Counted from the first letter of the stretch, positions 44,210 through 52,577 are shown. The stretch is DNA of 64,000 bases from Sphingomonas sp. PR090111-T3T-6A (GCF_000383095.1 NZ_AORL01000019.1:186001-250000); one strand, 5' to 3'. Made by a program: numbers and translations. Notes: generated from the sequence alone by a model not told the origin.

Positions 44210-44461
44210 ATGAAGCCCTATCTCCTCTCGCTGGCCGCCGGGATATTGGTCGGCGGCATCTATGCCCTGCTCGGAGTGAAGTCCCCGGCGCCGCCGACGA
44301 TCGCATTGATCGGCCTGCTCGGCATCCTGCTCGGTGAGCAGGCCGTACCGGTGGCGAAGAAGCTGATCCACGGCGAGCCGGTGCTGGCCTTCATCAAGAC
44401 CGACTGCGCCCGCGAGATTCTTGGCCCGCAGGCCGGGCCGACCCCCAGCCGCGACGCCTGA
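44210..44461 (+). CDS. XapX/DUF1427 family small membrane protein
   Basis: 83 residues with two membrane helices: YLLSLAAGILVGGIYALLGV, then the PAPPTIALIGLLGILLGEQ segment with the family's PxPP turn. A short cytoplasmic tail ends the protein. The family is of unknown function and is often found beside amidohydrolases and isochorismatase-like hydrolases, as here. The start has GGAGG 8 bases upstream. Confidence 0.87.
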   Translation: MKPYLLSLAAGILVGGIYALLGVKSPAPPTIALIGLLGILLGEQAVPVAKKLIHGEPVLAFIKTDCAREILGPQAGPTPSRDA

Positions 44462-44496
44462 TCCTTTCTCCTCACCTTATCGTCCGGGAGATTCCG

Positions 44497-46341
44497 ATGT
44501 CCGATCTCATCCTCGTCAACGCCAAGGTCACCACCCTCGATCGCGCCAACCCCAAAGCCGAGGCGGTGGCGATCCGGGACGGCCATATCCTCGCCGTCGG
44601 TTCCGAGCAGGAAGTGCGCGCCGCAGCACCCGAGGCGACCGTGGTCGATGCGGGCGGCCGCCGCCTGATCCCCGGCCTGATCGACAGCCACATCCATGTC
44701 ATCCGTGGAGGCCTGAACTATAATATGGAGCTGCGCTGGGAAGGCGTCCCCACGCTCGCCGATGCGATGGCCATGCTGAAGACGCAGGCGCAGAATACGC
44801 CGGCGCCGCAATGGGTGCGCGTGGTGGGCGGCTTCACCGAGCATCAGTTCGCTGAAAAGCGCCTGCCGACCATCGCCGAGATCAACGAGGCGGCGCCCGA
44901 CACGCCCGTCTTCATCCTCCACCTCTATGATCGCGCGCTGCTCAATGCGGCGGCGCTCCGGGCGGTGGGCTACACGAAGGACACGCCCAACCCGCCGGGT
45001 GGCGAGATCGTCCGCGATGCCGCCGGCAACCCGACCGGGCTGCTGCTCGCCCAGCCCAACGCCACCATCCTCTACGCGACGCTCGCCAAGGGGCCGAAGC
45101 TGCCGCAGGAATATCAGCTCAACTCCACCCGCCAGTTCATGCGCGAGCTGAACAGCCTCGGCGTCACCTCGGTGATCGATGCCGGCGGCGGGTCTCAGAA
45201 TTATCCCGACGATTATGAGGTGATCGAGAAGCTCCACAAGGATGGAGAGCTGACGCTGCGCATCGCCTACAATCTCTTCACCCAGAAGCCGAAGGAGGAG
45301 CTGTCCGACTTCGCCAACTGGTCGAAGCAGATCAAGCCGGGCGACGGCGATGACAGCTATCGCCACAATGGCGCGGGCGAGATGCTGGTCTATTCGGCTG
45401 CCGACTTCGAGGATTTCCGCGTCGCGCGGCCCGACATGCCGCCGGAGATGGAAGGCGATCTGGAGCCGGTGATCCGCTTGCTCGCCGAGCGTCGCTGGCC
45501 GTGGCGGATGCACGCCACCTACGACCAGACGATCGGCCGCGCGCTCGACGTGTTCGAGAAGGTGAACCGCGACATCCCGCTCCAGGGGCTCAACTGGTTC
45601 TTCGACCATGCCGAGACGATCTCCGAGCGCAACATCGACCGGATCGCGGCGCTCGGCGGCGGCATCGCGGTCCAGCATCGCATGGCCTATCAGGGTGAAT
45701 ATTTCGTCGAGCGCTATGGCGCCAAGGCGGCGGAAGCGACGCCCCCGATCAAGCGGATGATGGCGGCGGGCCTGCCGGTCGGCGCCGGCACCGATGCCAC
45801 CCGCGTGGCGAGCTACAACCCGTGGGTCTCGCTCTCCTGGCTGGTGACGTCGAAGACGGTGGGCGGCCTGCGCCTCTATCCGGTCGCCAACCGGCTGGAC
45901 CGCGAGACGGCGCTGCGCCTCTGGACCGAGGCCAACACCTGGTTCTCGAACGAGCAGGGCAAGAAGGGGCAGATCAAGGCCGGCCAGCTCGCCGATCTCG
46001 CGCTCCTCTCGGACGATTATTTCGGCGTGCCCGAGGACGAGATCGTCCACATCCGATCGGTGCTCACCATCCTCGGCGGCAGGATCGTCCACGGCAATGG
46101 CGATTACGCGAAGCTCGCGCCGGACCTGCCCAGGCCGATGCCGGACTGGTCCCCGGTGGCGACCTTCGGCGGCTATTGGCAGGCGCCCGCCAGCCGCCAG
46201 AAGCTCGCCTCGGCCTGCGGTTGCCACTCATCCTGCTCGGTCCATGGCCATGACCATGCCGCCGCGCTCGGCGCCGACGTGCCGTCCGCCGATCCCCAGA
46301 GCTTCTGGGGGGCGCTCGGCTGCGGCTGCTGGGCCGTCTGA
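44497..46341 (+). CDS. YtcJ-like metal-dependent amidohydrolase with Cys/His-rich C-terminal tail
   Basis: 614 residues. The HxH metal motif is in RLIPGLIDSHIHVIRGG. Further histidines and carboxylates lie in WRMHATYDQTIGRALDV, WFFDHAETI and VGAGTDATRVAS, where the final metal Asp is expected. This is the Amidohydro_3 arrangement of formamidase-like YtcJ proteins. Residues after about 570 form an unusual tail: ASACGCHSSCSVHGHDHAAA, then a short linker and GCGCWAV at the end, six cysteines and three histidines in 44 residues. The tail may bind an extra metal. No signal peptide is seen. The start has GGGAG 7 bases upstream. Substrate unknown. Confidence 0.9.
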   Translation: MSDLILVNAKVTTLDRANPKAEAVAIRDGHILAVGSEQEVRAAAPEATVVDAGGRRLIPGLIDSHIHVIRGGLNYNMELRWEGVPTLADAMAMLKTQAQNTPAPQWVRVVGGFTEHQFAEKRLPTIAEINEAAPDTPVFILHLYDRALLNAAALRAVGYTKDTPNPPGGEIVRDAAGNPTGLLLAQPNATILYATLAKGPKLPQEYQLNSTRQFMRELNSLGVTSVIDAGGGSQNYPDDYEVIEKLHKDGELTLRIAYNLFTQKPKEELSDFANWSKQIKPGDGDDSYRHNGAGEMLVYSAADFEDFRVARPDMPPEMEGDLEPVIRLLAERRWPWRMHATYDQTIGRALDVFEKVNRDIPLQGLNWFFDHAETISERNIDRIAALGGGIAVQHRMAYQGEYFVERYGAKAAEATPPIKRMMAAGLPVGAGTDATRVASYNPWVSLSWLVTSKTVGGLRLYPVANRLDRETALRLWTEANTWFSNEQGKKGQIKAGQLADLALLSDDYFGVPEDEIVHIRSVLTILGGRIVHGNGDYAKLAPDLPRPMPDWSPVATFGGYWQAPASRQKLASACGCHSSCSVHGHDHAAALGADVPSADPQSFWGALGCGCWAV

Positions 46342-46388
46342 TCCTCGCTTTCCTTCCTGACATTTCCTCTCATGCAAGGATGATCCTC

Positions 46389-47294
46389 ATGATCCGCTTC
46401 CGGAACCTGCTTGCCGCCTCCGCCCTCGGCCTCGCCATGCTGACCACCCCGGCGACCGCCGCCCCCGCCGCCGAAGCCGCGAGCGGCTATGCGGTCGGCC
46501 CGCAATATGACACCACCCATGTCTATGTGCCCGAGGATCAGTTCGACAGCTTCGTCACCAGCTTCTCGGCCACCTTCGGCGGCACGACCAGCAAGCAGGG
46601 CGTCTTCCAGGTGACGCCCACGACAAGCCAGACCAAGTCGCAGCTCGTGCTGACGCCGGCGGGCACCGTTTCGGTGTTCGGCTTCAAGACACCGATCCCC
46701 TATCCCTTCGGCGCCGAGCGCACCGGCTATCTCGTCACCGACATGGATGCCGCCGTCGCCTCGGCGGTGAAGAACGGCGCGACGCGGCTCATCACCACCT
46801 TCCCCGATCCGATCGGTCGCGACGTCGTCGTGCAATGGCCGGGCGGCGTGAACATGCAGCTCTACTGGCACACAGCCAAGCCCAACTACGCCCCGCTCGC
46901 CACCGTGCCCGAGAACCGCGTCTATCTGACGGCCGATGCCGCCGATGCCTTCGTCCGGCACTGGCTCGCTTATTCGCACGGCAAGGTGACGGCGGATGAC
47001 CGCAATGTCTCGGGCGCCGAGATCGGCCAGCCGGGCAAGACGATCCGCCGGATCGCGATCGACAGCGGCTATGGCAAGATGCTGGTGCTCGTCTCCGACG
47101 GCCAGCTTCCGTGGCCCTATGGCCGCGACATGACCGGCTATCAGGTGAGTGACCTCGCCGCCACGCTGGACAAGGCCAGGGCGGCGGGCGTCGAAACGCT
47201 GGTGCCGACCTATGACGCGCTCGGCCGCAAGGCGGCGATCGTGCGCTTCCCCGGCGGCTATATCGCCGAGATCCACCAGGCGGCGGCACGATGA
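46389..47294 (+). CDS. Exported VOC/glyoxalase-like protein
   Basis: 301 residues with a Sec signal peptide (MIRFRNLLAASALGLAMLTTPATAAPA). Two vicinal-oxygen-chelate-like halves are visible: DTTHVYVPEDQFDSFVTSFSA with GYLVTDMDAAVASAVKNGA, and VYLTADAADAFVRHWLAYS with TGYQVSDLAATLDKARAAG. Each ends with a GGxxxxxxW or GGYIAEIH segment where glyoxalases place metal ligands. An exported location is unusual for this family. The start is ATG 46389 because AAGGA lies 8 bases upstream; ATG 46380 is less likely. Reaction unknown; a role on the substrate or product of the amidohydrolase is inferred from position. Confidence 0.82.
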   Translation: MIRFRNLLAASALGLAMLTTPATAAPAAEAASGYAVGPQYDTTHVYVPEDQFDSFVTSFSATFGGTTSKQGVFQVTPTTSQTKSQLVLTPAGTVSVFGFKTPIPYPFGAERTGYLVTDMDAAVASAVKNGATRLITTFPDPIGRDVVVQWPGGVNMQLYWHTAKPNYAPLATVPENRVYLTADAADAFVRHWLAYSHGKVTADDRNVSGAEIGQPGKTIRRIAIDSGYGKMLVLVSDGQLPWPYGRDMTGYQVSDLAATLDKARAAGVETLVPTYDALGRKAAIVRFPGGYIAEIHQAAAR

Positions 47295-47719
47295 GCCCGG
47301 CCCGCACCCCGCGCTTCGTCGAGGCGATCCTCGGCTGGCGCGGGACGGGCTTTGCCGCCCGGCTGGTATTGTGCGGCGCCTATCTGCTGGGCGGCCTCGT
47401 CAAGCTCTCGGACTTTCCGGGCGCGGTCGCCGAGCAGGCCCATTTCGGGATGCCGATGCCGGCGCTGTTCGCGGCGCTGACCATCGCGGTGGAGCTGATC
47501 GGCCCGGCGCTCATCCTCTCCGGCCGGCTGGTGTGGCTGGGGGCGGGGATGCTCGGCGTGTTCACCGGCTTCGCCGCGATCACCGCCAACGCCTTCTGGA
47601 CGATGCACGGGCAGGATCGCTTCATGGCCACCAACGCCTTCTTCGAGCATCTGGGGCTCATTGGCGGCTTCGTGCTGGTCGCCATGCTCGCCCTCCGCGC
47701 GGACCGGAAGGCCGCCTGA
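47291..47719 (+). CDS. DoxX-family membrane protein
   Basis: 142 residues, four membrane helices. FAARLVLCGAYLLGGLVKLSDF, the second helix ALFAALTIAVELIGPALILSG and the last helix HLGLIGGFVLVAMLAL match DoxX/SURF4-like small membrane proteins. The family is linked to thiol or redox functions in some bacteria, but the role here is open. It overlaps the previous gene as ATGA and the next as TGATG, so three genes are coupled. Confidence 0.87.
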   Translation: MSPARTPRFVEAILGWRGTGFAARLVLCGAYLLGGLVKLSDFPGAVAEQAHFGMPMPALFAALTIAVELIGPALILSGRLVWLGAGMLGVFTGFAAITANAFWTMHGQDRFMATNAFFEHLGLIGGFVLVAMLALRADRKAA

Positions 47720-49101
47720 TGCGCAGCCTCGCCGCCCTCCTGCTCGGACTGGCGCTGCTGCCCGCCCGCGCGGTGGCGGCCGAGGCGTGGCAGCCGCCGG
47801 TGCTCACCACCGAGCGCTATAACGAGGATTGGTCGAACCTCGCCGATCCCGCCAACCGGACCGGGCACTGGACCGAGGGCTTCAAATATATCCCGCTCGA
47901 CGGTTCGGGCGCCGACTATCTCACCACCGGCGTCGAGATCCGCCTGCGCGACGAGGATTATCACGGCAACTGGACCAACCCGGATGCCCCGAACGACGGC
48001 TATCTCTGGGTGCGCGCCATGCCTTATGCCGACCTTCATGTCGGGCAGGTGCGCGCCTTCGTGCAGCCGATCCTGGCGTATGCGGCGGGCGTGCGGCCCT
48101 CGGCGAGCCCGATCGACCAGACGCGCACCGATCTGCTCCAGGGCTTCGCGGATGTGGCGTTCGACGTCGGCTCTGGCGCGACGTTGCGACTGCGGGCGGG
48201 CCGCGAGATGATCGGCCTCGGCACCGAGCGGCTGGTCGGCACGCGCTATGGCCCCAACGTGCCGCTCGCCTTCGACGGTGGCCGCGCGATTCTCCACAGC
48301 GGGCGACTGACCGTGAATGGCTTCTACCTGATGCCCGTTGAGCCGGGGCAGGGGACGTTCGACGATCGCACCTCGTCCAGCCGCGCCTTGTGGGGCGTCT
48401 ACGCCACGAGGCTGATCGGCGGCGCGGGGGTGGACCTCTATTATCTCGGCTATCGCAACGATCATGCTCGCTTCGAGCAGGGCAACGGCCATGAGCTGCG
48501 CCACACGATCGGCGCGCGCTTCTTCGGCAAGGGCGACGGCTGGCACTGGAATTTCGAAGCCATGGGCCAGTTCGGCCGCTTCGACGGTGGCAGCATCGGC
48601 GCCTGGTCGATGGCGAGCGAGGTCGGGCGCGGTTTTGCGGCGCTGCCGCTGAAGCCCGATCTCACCGTCCGCTTCAACGTGGCGAGCGGGGACAAGTCGT
48701 CGGGCGACCATAAGCTCGGCACCTTCAACGCGCTCTTCCCCAAGGGCAAATATTTCGGCGAGCTGTCGCCGGTCGGCCCCTATAATCTCGTCAATCTTCA
48801 GCCCGTGCTGGCGTTCGACCTTGGCGGGGGCGTCTCAACCAGCCTCGCGGGCGCGGCTTATTGGCGCCAGTCGACCGGCGACGGCGTGTACGACATTCCC
48901 GGCCACCTGCTGCGCGCCAGCAGCGGCAGCACCGCGCGCTTCGTCGGCAAGGAGGTGGAGGCCAGCGTCGAATGGCGCGCGACCGCTGAACTCACCCTCG
49001 GCGCCTCGCTCTCCTGGTTCCAGTCGGGCGCCTTCCTGCGCGAGACGGGCACCGCCAGCAATATCCGCATGACCGGCCTCGAGGCCAATTTCCGCTTCTG
49101 A
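47719..49101 (+). CDS. Alginate-export-family outer-membrane porin
   Basis: 460 residues with a Sec signal peptide (LAALLLGLALLPARAVAAEA). The beta-barrel pattern of alternating residues runs to the C-terminus with the final Phe in MTGLEANFRF. Family segments: YLTTGVEIRLRDEDYHGNW, LRLRAGREMIGLGTERLVG, GPNVPLAFDGGRAILHSG and YFGELSPVGPYNLVNLQPV, as in AlgE-like Alginate_exp proteins. Related proteins serve as uptake channels in catabolic clusters, which fits a substrate import role here. The start codon overlaps the DoxX stop; sequence upstream in frame lies within other genes. Confidence 0.89.
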   Translation: MRSLAALLLGLALLPARAVAAEAWQPPVLTTERYNEDWSNLADPANRTGHWTEGFKYIPLDGSGADYLTTGVEIRLRDEDYHGNWTNPDAPNDGYLWVRAMPYADLHVGQVRAFVQPILAYAAGVRPSASPIDQTRTDLLQGFADVAFDVGSGATLRLRAGREMIGLGTERLVGTRYGPNVPLAFDGGRAILHSGRLTVNGFYLMPVEPGQGTFDDRTSSSRALWGVYATRLIGGAGVDLYYLGYRNDHARFEQGNGHELRHTIGARFFGKGDGWHWNFEAMGQFGRFDGGSIGAWSMASEVGRGFAALPLKPDLTVRFNVASGDKSSGDHKLGTFNALFPKGKYFGELSPVGPYNLVNLQPVLAFDLGGGVSTSLAGAAYWRQSTGDGVYDIPGHLLRASSGSTARFVGKEVEASVEWRATAELTLGASLSWFQSGAFLRETGTASNIRMTGLEANFRF

Positions 49102-49114
49102 GAAGGACGATCCG

Positions 49115-49807
49115 ATGCCATCCCAGCGTTCGCCGCTTCCCCTGCTCCTGCTGCTCCTCTCGCTGACCACCGGGCTGGTCGATGCGATCAGCGTGCTCGG
49201 GCTCGGCAAGGTGTTCACCGCCAACATGACCGGCAACATCGTCTTCCTCGGCTTCGCGGCGGTGGGGACGCCGGGCTTCCGCGTCGCGCCCTATTGCGTG
49301 GCGATCGCGGCGTTTCTGATCGGCGCGCTGGTGGCCGGGCGGATCGGCAAGGCCCATGCCGGGCGGCCGCTGCGTCGCTGGCTGATCGCGGCGGCTTCCA
49401 TCGAGGCGGCGCTGCTGTGGGTCGCCGCGCTCGTCGCGACCGGCTTCGACGTTGCCCGGCAGACCCCTGACGTCCGCCTGTTCGGCATCATCGCGCTGAC
49501 GGCGGTCGCGATGGGCTTCCGCAACGCCACCATCCGCCAGCTCAAGGTGCCGGACCTCACCACCACCGTGCTCACCCTGACGCTCACCGGCCTCGCCGCA
49601 GATTCGAGCGCGGCGGGTGGCGCCAATCCCAACTGGGGGCGTCGCGTCGCCAGCGTCGTCGCCATCTTCGCGGGTGCGGGGATCGGCGCCACGCTCGTGA
49701 TGCAGGGCGGCCTGATCCCGCCGCTGTTGCTGGCCGGCGCGCTGATCCTCGCCGGCACGCTCGCCTGCGCGCTGCATCCGGAAGCGGGGGAGCCGCACGC
49801 GGCCTGA
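49115..49807 (+). CDS. YoaK/DUF1275-family membrane protein
   Basis: 230 residues, six membrane helices. The opening LLSLTTGLVDAISVLGLGKVF and NMTGNIVFLGFA are characteristic of DUF1275, and GFRNATIRQLKVPDLTTTVLT is its second conserved block. Function unknown; a permease-like role is often assumed. It is the last gene of the same-strand run, 13 bases after the porin gene, and ends 3 bases from the convergent LysR gene. Confidence 0.9.
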   Translation: MPSQRSPLPLLLLLLSLTTGLVDAISVLGLGKVFTANMTGNIVFLGFAAVGTPGFRVAPYCVAIAAFLIGALVAGRIGKAHAGRPLRRWLIAAASIEAALLWVAALVATGFDVARQTPDVRLFGIIALTAVAMGFRNATIRQLKVPDLTTTVLTLTLTGLAADSSAAGGANPNWGRRVASVVAIFAGAGIGATLVMQGGLIPPLLLAGALILAGTLACALHPEAGEPHAA

Positions 49808-49810
49808 GCC

Positions 49811-50743
49811 TCAGATATCGGTCATGCCGCTTTCCTCAACGTCCGCCTCGCCCAGTTGCACAAACTGTTCGAGCAGCCACGAGGCGGCGGGGCCGGGGGG
49901 CGTATCCCGCCGCCACACGCCGGCGAAGCGATAGGTGCCGCCTGGATGATCGGGCATATGCAGCCGGGTCAGCGTGCCGCCCATCAGATCGCCCTCGATC
50001 ATCGGCTTGGGCATATTGCCCCAGCCGATCCCCTCGCGGAGCAGTGCGTGCTTGGCGCCGAGATCGGCCAGTCGCCACGTCCGCGGGCTCATCACCGCGA
50101 AATCCTGCCCCTCGGTGAAGCGCGAGCGGTCGGTGAGCACGAGCTGGGTATAGTCGCGGCCCGCGCCGGGGGCGATGCGCTCCATGCGCGCGAGCGGGTG
50201 GTCGGGCGCCGCGACCGGCACCATCGGCACCGACCCCGCCGACCGGCATTCGACGCCCTCCACCCCGGCGGCCAGCGGCCCCGAGATGCCGATCACGGCG
50301 GTACCGTCCAGCACCATCGCGGTCACAGCGCCCAGCGCTTCGGTGTGGAGGCGCAGCGAGACGGTCGGGAACAACTGCGCGAATTCGCGCAGGACGCGCC
50401 CCAGCCGGGCGGCCGGCAGCATCACGTCCACGGCGAGATCGACCTCGGCTTCGAGCCCGTCGAGCAGGCCCTTCACCTTGGCGCGCAGGCCGTCCATCCC
50501 CTGATGGATCGCCCGAGCCTCGGCGAGGAGCGCGCGGCCGGCGGTGGTGAGCTTCGGCTTGCGAGAGCCCTCCCGCTCGAACAGCAGCAGGCCGAGCTGC
50601 GCCTCCAGATTCACGATCCCATAGCTGATGACCGAGACGGCACGGTTGAGCCGCCGTCCGGCTGCGGCGAAGCTGCCCGAATCCACGACCGCGAGAAAGA
50701 TGCGCAGCTGATCGAAAGTCGGCATCCCCGGATTGGCCATCAT
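49811..50743 (-). CDS. LysR-family transcriptional regulator
   Basis: 310 residues. The helix-turn-helix is TFDQLRIFLAVVDSGSFAAA with LNRAVSVISYGIVNLEAQLG. The effector domain includes LPAARLGRVLREFAQLFPTVSLRLH and the C-terminal EGIGWGNMPKPMIEGDL. It sits at the end of the amidohydrolase run and is divergent from the alpha/beta hydrolase gene, so it could control either. GGGAG precedes ATG 50743. Confidence 0.93.
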   Translation of the reverse strand: MMANPGMPTFDQLRIFLAVVDSGSFAAAGRRLNRAVSVISYGIVNLEAQLGLLLFEREGSRKPKLTTAGRALLAEARAIHQGMDGLRAKVKGLLDGLEAEVDLAVDVMLPAARLGRVLREFAQLFPTVSLRLHTEALGAVTAMVLDGTAVIGISGPLAAGVEGVECRSAGSVPMVPVAAPDHPLARMERIAPGAGRDYTQLVLTDRSRFTEGQDFAVMSPRTWRLADLGAKHALLREGIGWGNMPKPMIEGDLMGGTLTRLHMPDHPGGTYRFAGVWRRDTPPGPAASWLLEQFVQLGEADVEESGMTDI

Positions 50744-50856
50744 TCAACTCCCTGGAACATTTTGGCGAATTTAATCAGGGTAATCTTGAAAGATGGCACT
50801 GGCTAGACCGGCTTTACCCCGCAGGCCTGCGGGGGCCTCGAACAGGGAGAAGCATC

Positions 50857-51684
50857 ATGCCGACGATCACCACCAGGGACGAGACCGAGATCTTCTACAA
50901 GGACTGGGGGCCCCGTGACGCGCAGCCGATCATGTTCCACCACGGCTGGCCGCTCAGCTCGGACGATTGGGACGCGCAGATGATGTTCTTCCTACAAAAG
51001 GGCTTCCGGGTCATCGCGCACGACCGGCGCGGCCATGGCCGCTCGACCCAGTCCGCGACCGGCCATGACATGGACACCTATGTCGCCGATGTGATCGAAC
51101 TCGCCGACGCGCTCGATCTGAAGAATGCCATCCATGTCGGCCATTCGACCGGCGGCGGCGAGGTCGCGCGCTACGTCGCCCGCGCCAGGCCGGGCCGCGT
51201 CGCCAAGGCGGTGCTGGTGAGCGCCGTCGCGCCGATCATGGTCCGGACCGGGAGCAACCCCGACGGCGTGCCGATGGACGTGTTCGACATGGTGCGCGAG
51301 CAGACCGCGGCCAACCGCTCCCAGTTCTTCTACGACTTCACACTGCCTTTCTTCGGCTACAATCGCGAGGGTGCCGAGGTGAAGGAGGCGGTGCGCCTCA
51401 ACTGGTGGCGTCAGGGCATGATGGGCGGCGCCCTCGCGCACCATCTGGGCATCGCCGCCTTCTCGGAGACGGATTTCACGGCCGATCTCAAGGCGATCTC
51501 CGTGCCGACGCTCGTCATGCACGGCGAGGACGATCAGGTGGTGCCCTTCGCGACGACCGGAAAGATGGCGGCCGCCCTCGTCGAGGGTGCGGAGCTGAAA
51601 TCCTATCCGGGCTTCCCGCACGGCATGCCGGTCACCCATGCCGACGTCATCAATGCGGATCTCCTGGAATTTGTCCGTCGATAA
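50857..51684 (+). CDS. Alpha/beta hydrolase, chloroperoxidase-like
   Basis: 275 residues of the non-heme haloperoxidase/esterase group. The nucleophile elbow is HVGHSTGGGEVARYVA (Ser), the oxyanion region HHGWPLSSDDWD, the acid Asp in MHGEDDQVVPFATTG and the base His in GFPHGMPVTHAD. No signal peptide is seen. Typical length. GGGAGAAGC lies before ATG 50857. Its 3' end overlaps, on the opposite strand, the decayed cytochrome c reading frame. Confidence 0.93.
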   Translation: MPTITTRDETEIFYKDWGPRDAQPIMFHHGWPLSSDDWDAQMMFFLQKGFRVIAHDRRGHGRSTQSATGHDMDTYVADVIELADALDLKNAIHVGHSTGGGEVARYVARARPGRVAKAVLVSAVAPIMVRTGSNPDGVPMDVFDMVREQTAANRSQFFYDFTLPFFGYNREGAEVKEAVRLNWWRQGMMGGALAHHLGIAAFSETDFTADLKAISVPTLVMHGEDDQVVPFATTGKMAAALVEGAELKSYPGFPHGMPVTHADVINADLLEFVRR

Positions 51685-51940
51685 TCGGCGGCGAAAGGGA
51701 CGAAGGTCGCCCGGCACGTGTCGCCCGACGGAATTGCTCGAACCGCTCGGGCGACATGCCATGCATCGCTTCGACGAACGCCACGACATCCGCCACCCGG
51801 GTATCGGGTTCGATGTCGCCTCAGGCGGGCATCGCCGTCATCTTCACGCCATTGTGGACGATCCGGAACAGCTCCGCATGGTTCCAGCGCGCGGACGCGT
51901 CGATGAGGAAAGGCGGCGTCGGCAGCATCGCGCTCGCCCA
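51650..51940 (-). pseudogene. Cytochrome c remnant (C-terminal part, internal stop)
   Basis: On the minus strand a frame runs from about 51928 (LPTPPFLI) through ARWNHAELFRIVHNGVKMTA and MPA, then an in-frame TGA at 51823-51821, then GDIEPDTRVADVVAFVEAMH and GMSPERFEQF to the stop at 51650. The pattern ...W..AELF.IV.NGVKMT.MPAw is the C-terminal half of a class I cytochrome c, where Trp (TGG) would sit at the stop. The CxxCH heme motif and N-terminus are absent, so the gene is dead. It fuses directly to the HbpS remnant upstream. Confidence 0.72.
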
Positions 51941-52118
51941 GCGTGCGGATGGCGGCGGTCACCTCGATGTCCTGATCCACCGTGCCACCGCTCGCGCCCA
52001 CGGCGCCGGTCACGACATCGCCATGCTTCACCGGAGCGCCGCCGCCGAAGATGACGACCTTGTCGTCATTGGTGTTCTGGATGCCGAACAGCGGTTTGCG
52101 AAGGGCGTCCAATGCCCG
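51925..52118 (-). pseudogene. HbpS/GlcG-like heme-binding protein remnant
   Basis: The frame reads RALDALRKPLFGIQNTNDDK, then VVIFGGGAPVKHGDVVTGAV and GASGGTVDQDIEVTAAI. GGG.P.....G..VGA.G.SGGT..QD is the conserved C-terminal core of the HbpS/GlcG family. The N-terminal half is missing (replaced by the end of a different small gene in another frame), and the C-terminal end is lost at the junction with the cytochrome remnant. Confidence 0.7.
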
Positions 52119-52270
52119 GCCTTGCCGTCTTTCGCGGGAGCGCTCGACGCCGGCTTGATCCGGTTGTCCGCCATGGTGTCCGAGACGTTCGCGCGCTTCT
52201 GGTCCTTCGGGCGCTTGCCTCGATTGCTGCCTTCCATCGGCAGACGGTCGGTGGGATGTTTATTGGCCAT
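52028..52270 (-). CDS. Small hydrophilic protein, probably chimeric at its C-terminus
   Basis: ATG 52270 follows an excellent AAGGAGG at 6 bases. The first 50 residues (MANKHPTDRLPMEGSNRGKR, KDQKRANVSDTMADNRIK and a short Ala/Ser-rich stretch) are very polar and possibly disordered. From about residue 53 the frame runs out of register over the HbpS remnant, so the last 28 residues are probably not the original end. The family is not recognised. It follows the next small gene by 32 bases in a likely operon. Confidence 0.55.
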   Translation of the reverse strand: MANKHPTDRLPMEGSNRGKRPKDQKRANVSDTMADNRIKPASSAPAKDGKAGHWTPFANRCSASRTPMTTRSSSSAAALR

Positions 52271-52302
52271 AGCGGCCTCCTTGGGCGTCCGATGGGGACG
52301 GA

Positions 52303-52479
52303 TCAGGTTTGGCCCGTCTTCGATGCGGCAGCCGCGAGAGCGTCGGCTCTGGCGCGTTCGCGTTCGTCGGTCTTGCTCTTCGCCGCCGCGCGCTCGACAT
52401 CGGCCGATTTCTTCTCGGCGGCCTCCCGAGGATTTCTGCCGGCTTCGATGTCGGCCGCGTAGGTCCGTTGCTTCGACAT
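52303..52479 (-). CDS. Small charged helical protein, 58 residues
   Basis: MSKQRTYAADIEAGRNPREA, then a Lys/Ala/Glu/Arg-rich helix to the end (AAAASKTGQT). The composition resembles stress-induced hydrophilic proteins, but no named family is recognised. The start ATG 52479 is preceded by GAGGAG at about 8-13 bases, which lies in one arm of a 10-base inverted repeat. An upstream in-frame ATG at 52506 would put this repeat inside the gene. Confidence 0.62.
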   Translation of the reverse strand: MSKQRTYAADIEAGRNPREAAEKKSADVERAAAKSKTDERERARADALAAAASKTGQT

Positions 52480-52486
52480 GACCCTG

Positions 52487-52520
52487 CTCCTCACAAAGGG
52501 AATCAACGACTTGTGAGGAG
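52487..52520 (-). promoter_or_regulatory. 10-bp inverted repeat over the ribosome-binding site; possible EcfG-like promoter
   Basis: CTCCTCACAA and TTGTGAGGAG are perfect arms around 14 bases. On the transcript the second arm contains the ribosome-binding site of the 58-residue protein. On the same strand a GCAAC-N16-CGTT element, one mismatch from the EcfG consensus, overlaps the repeat; if used, the transcript would start inside the loop and the stem would not form. Confidence 0.45.
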
Positions 52521-52577
52521 AGAGGTTGCCTGCGCCCCGAGTTTATCGCCTGCCGGAACGGGGCGACGGTCTCGAGG

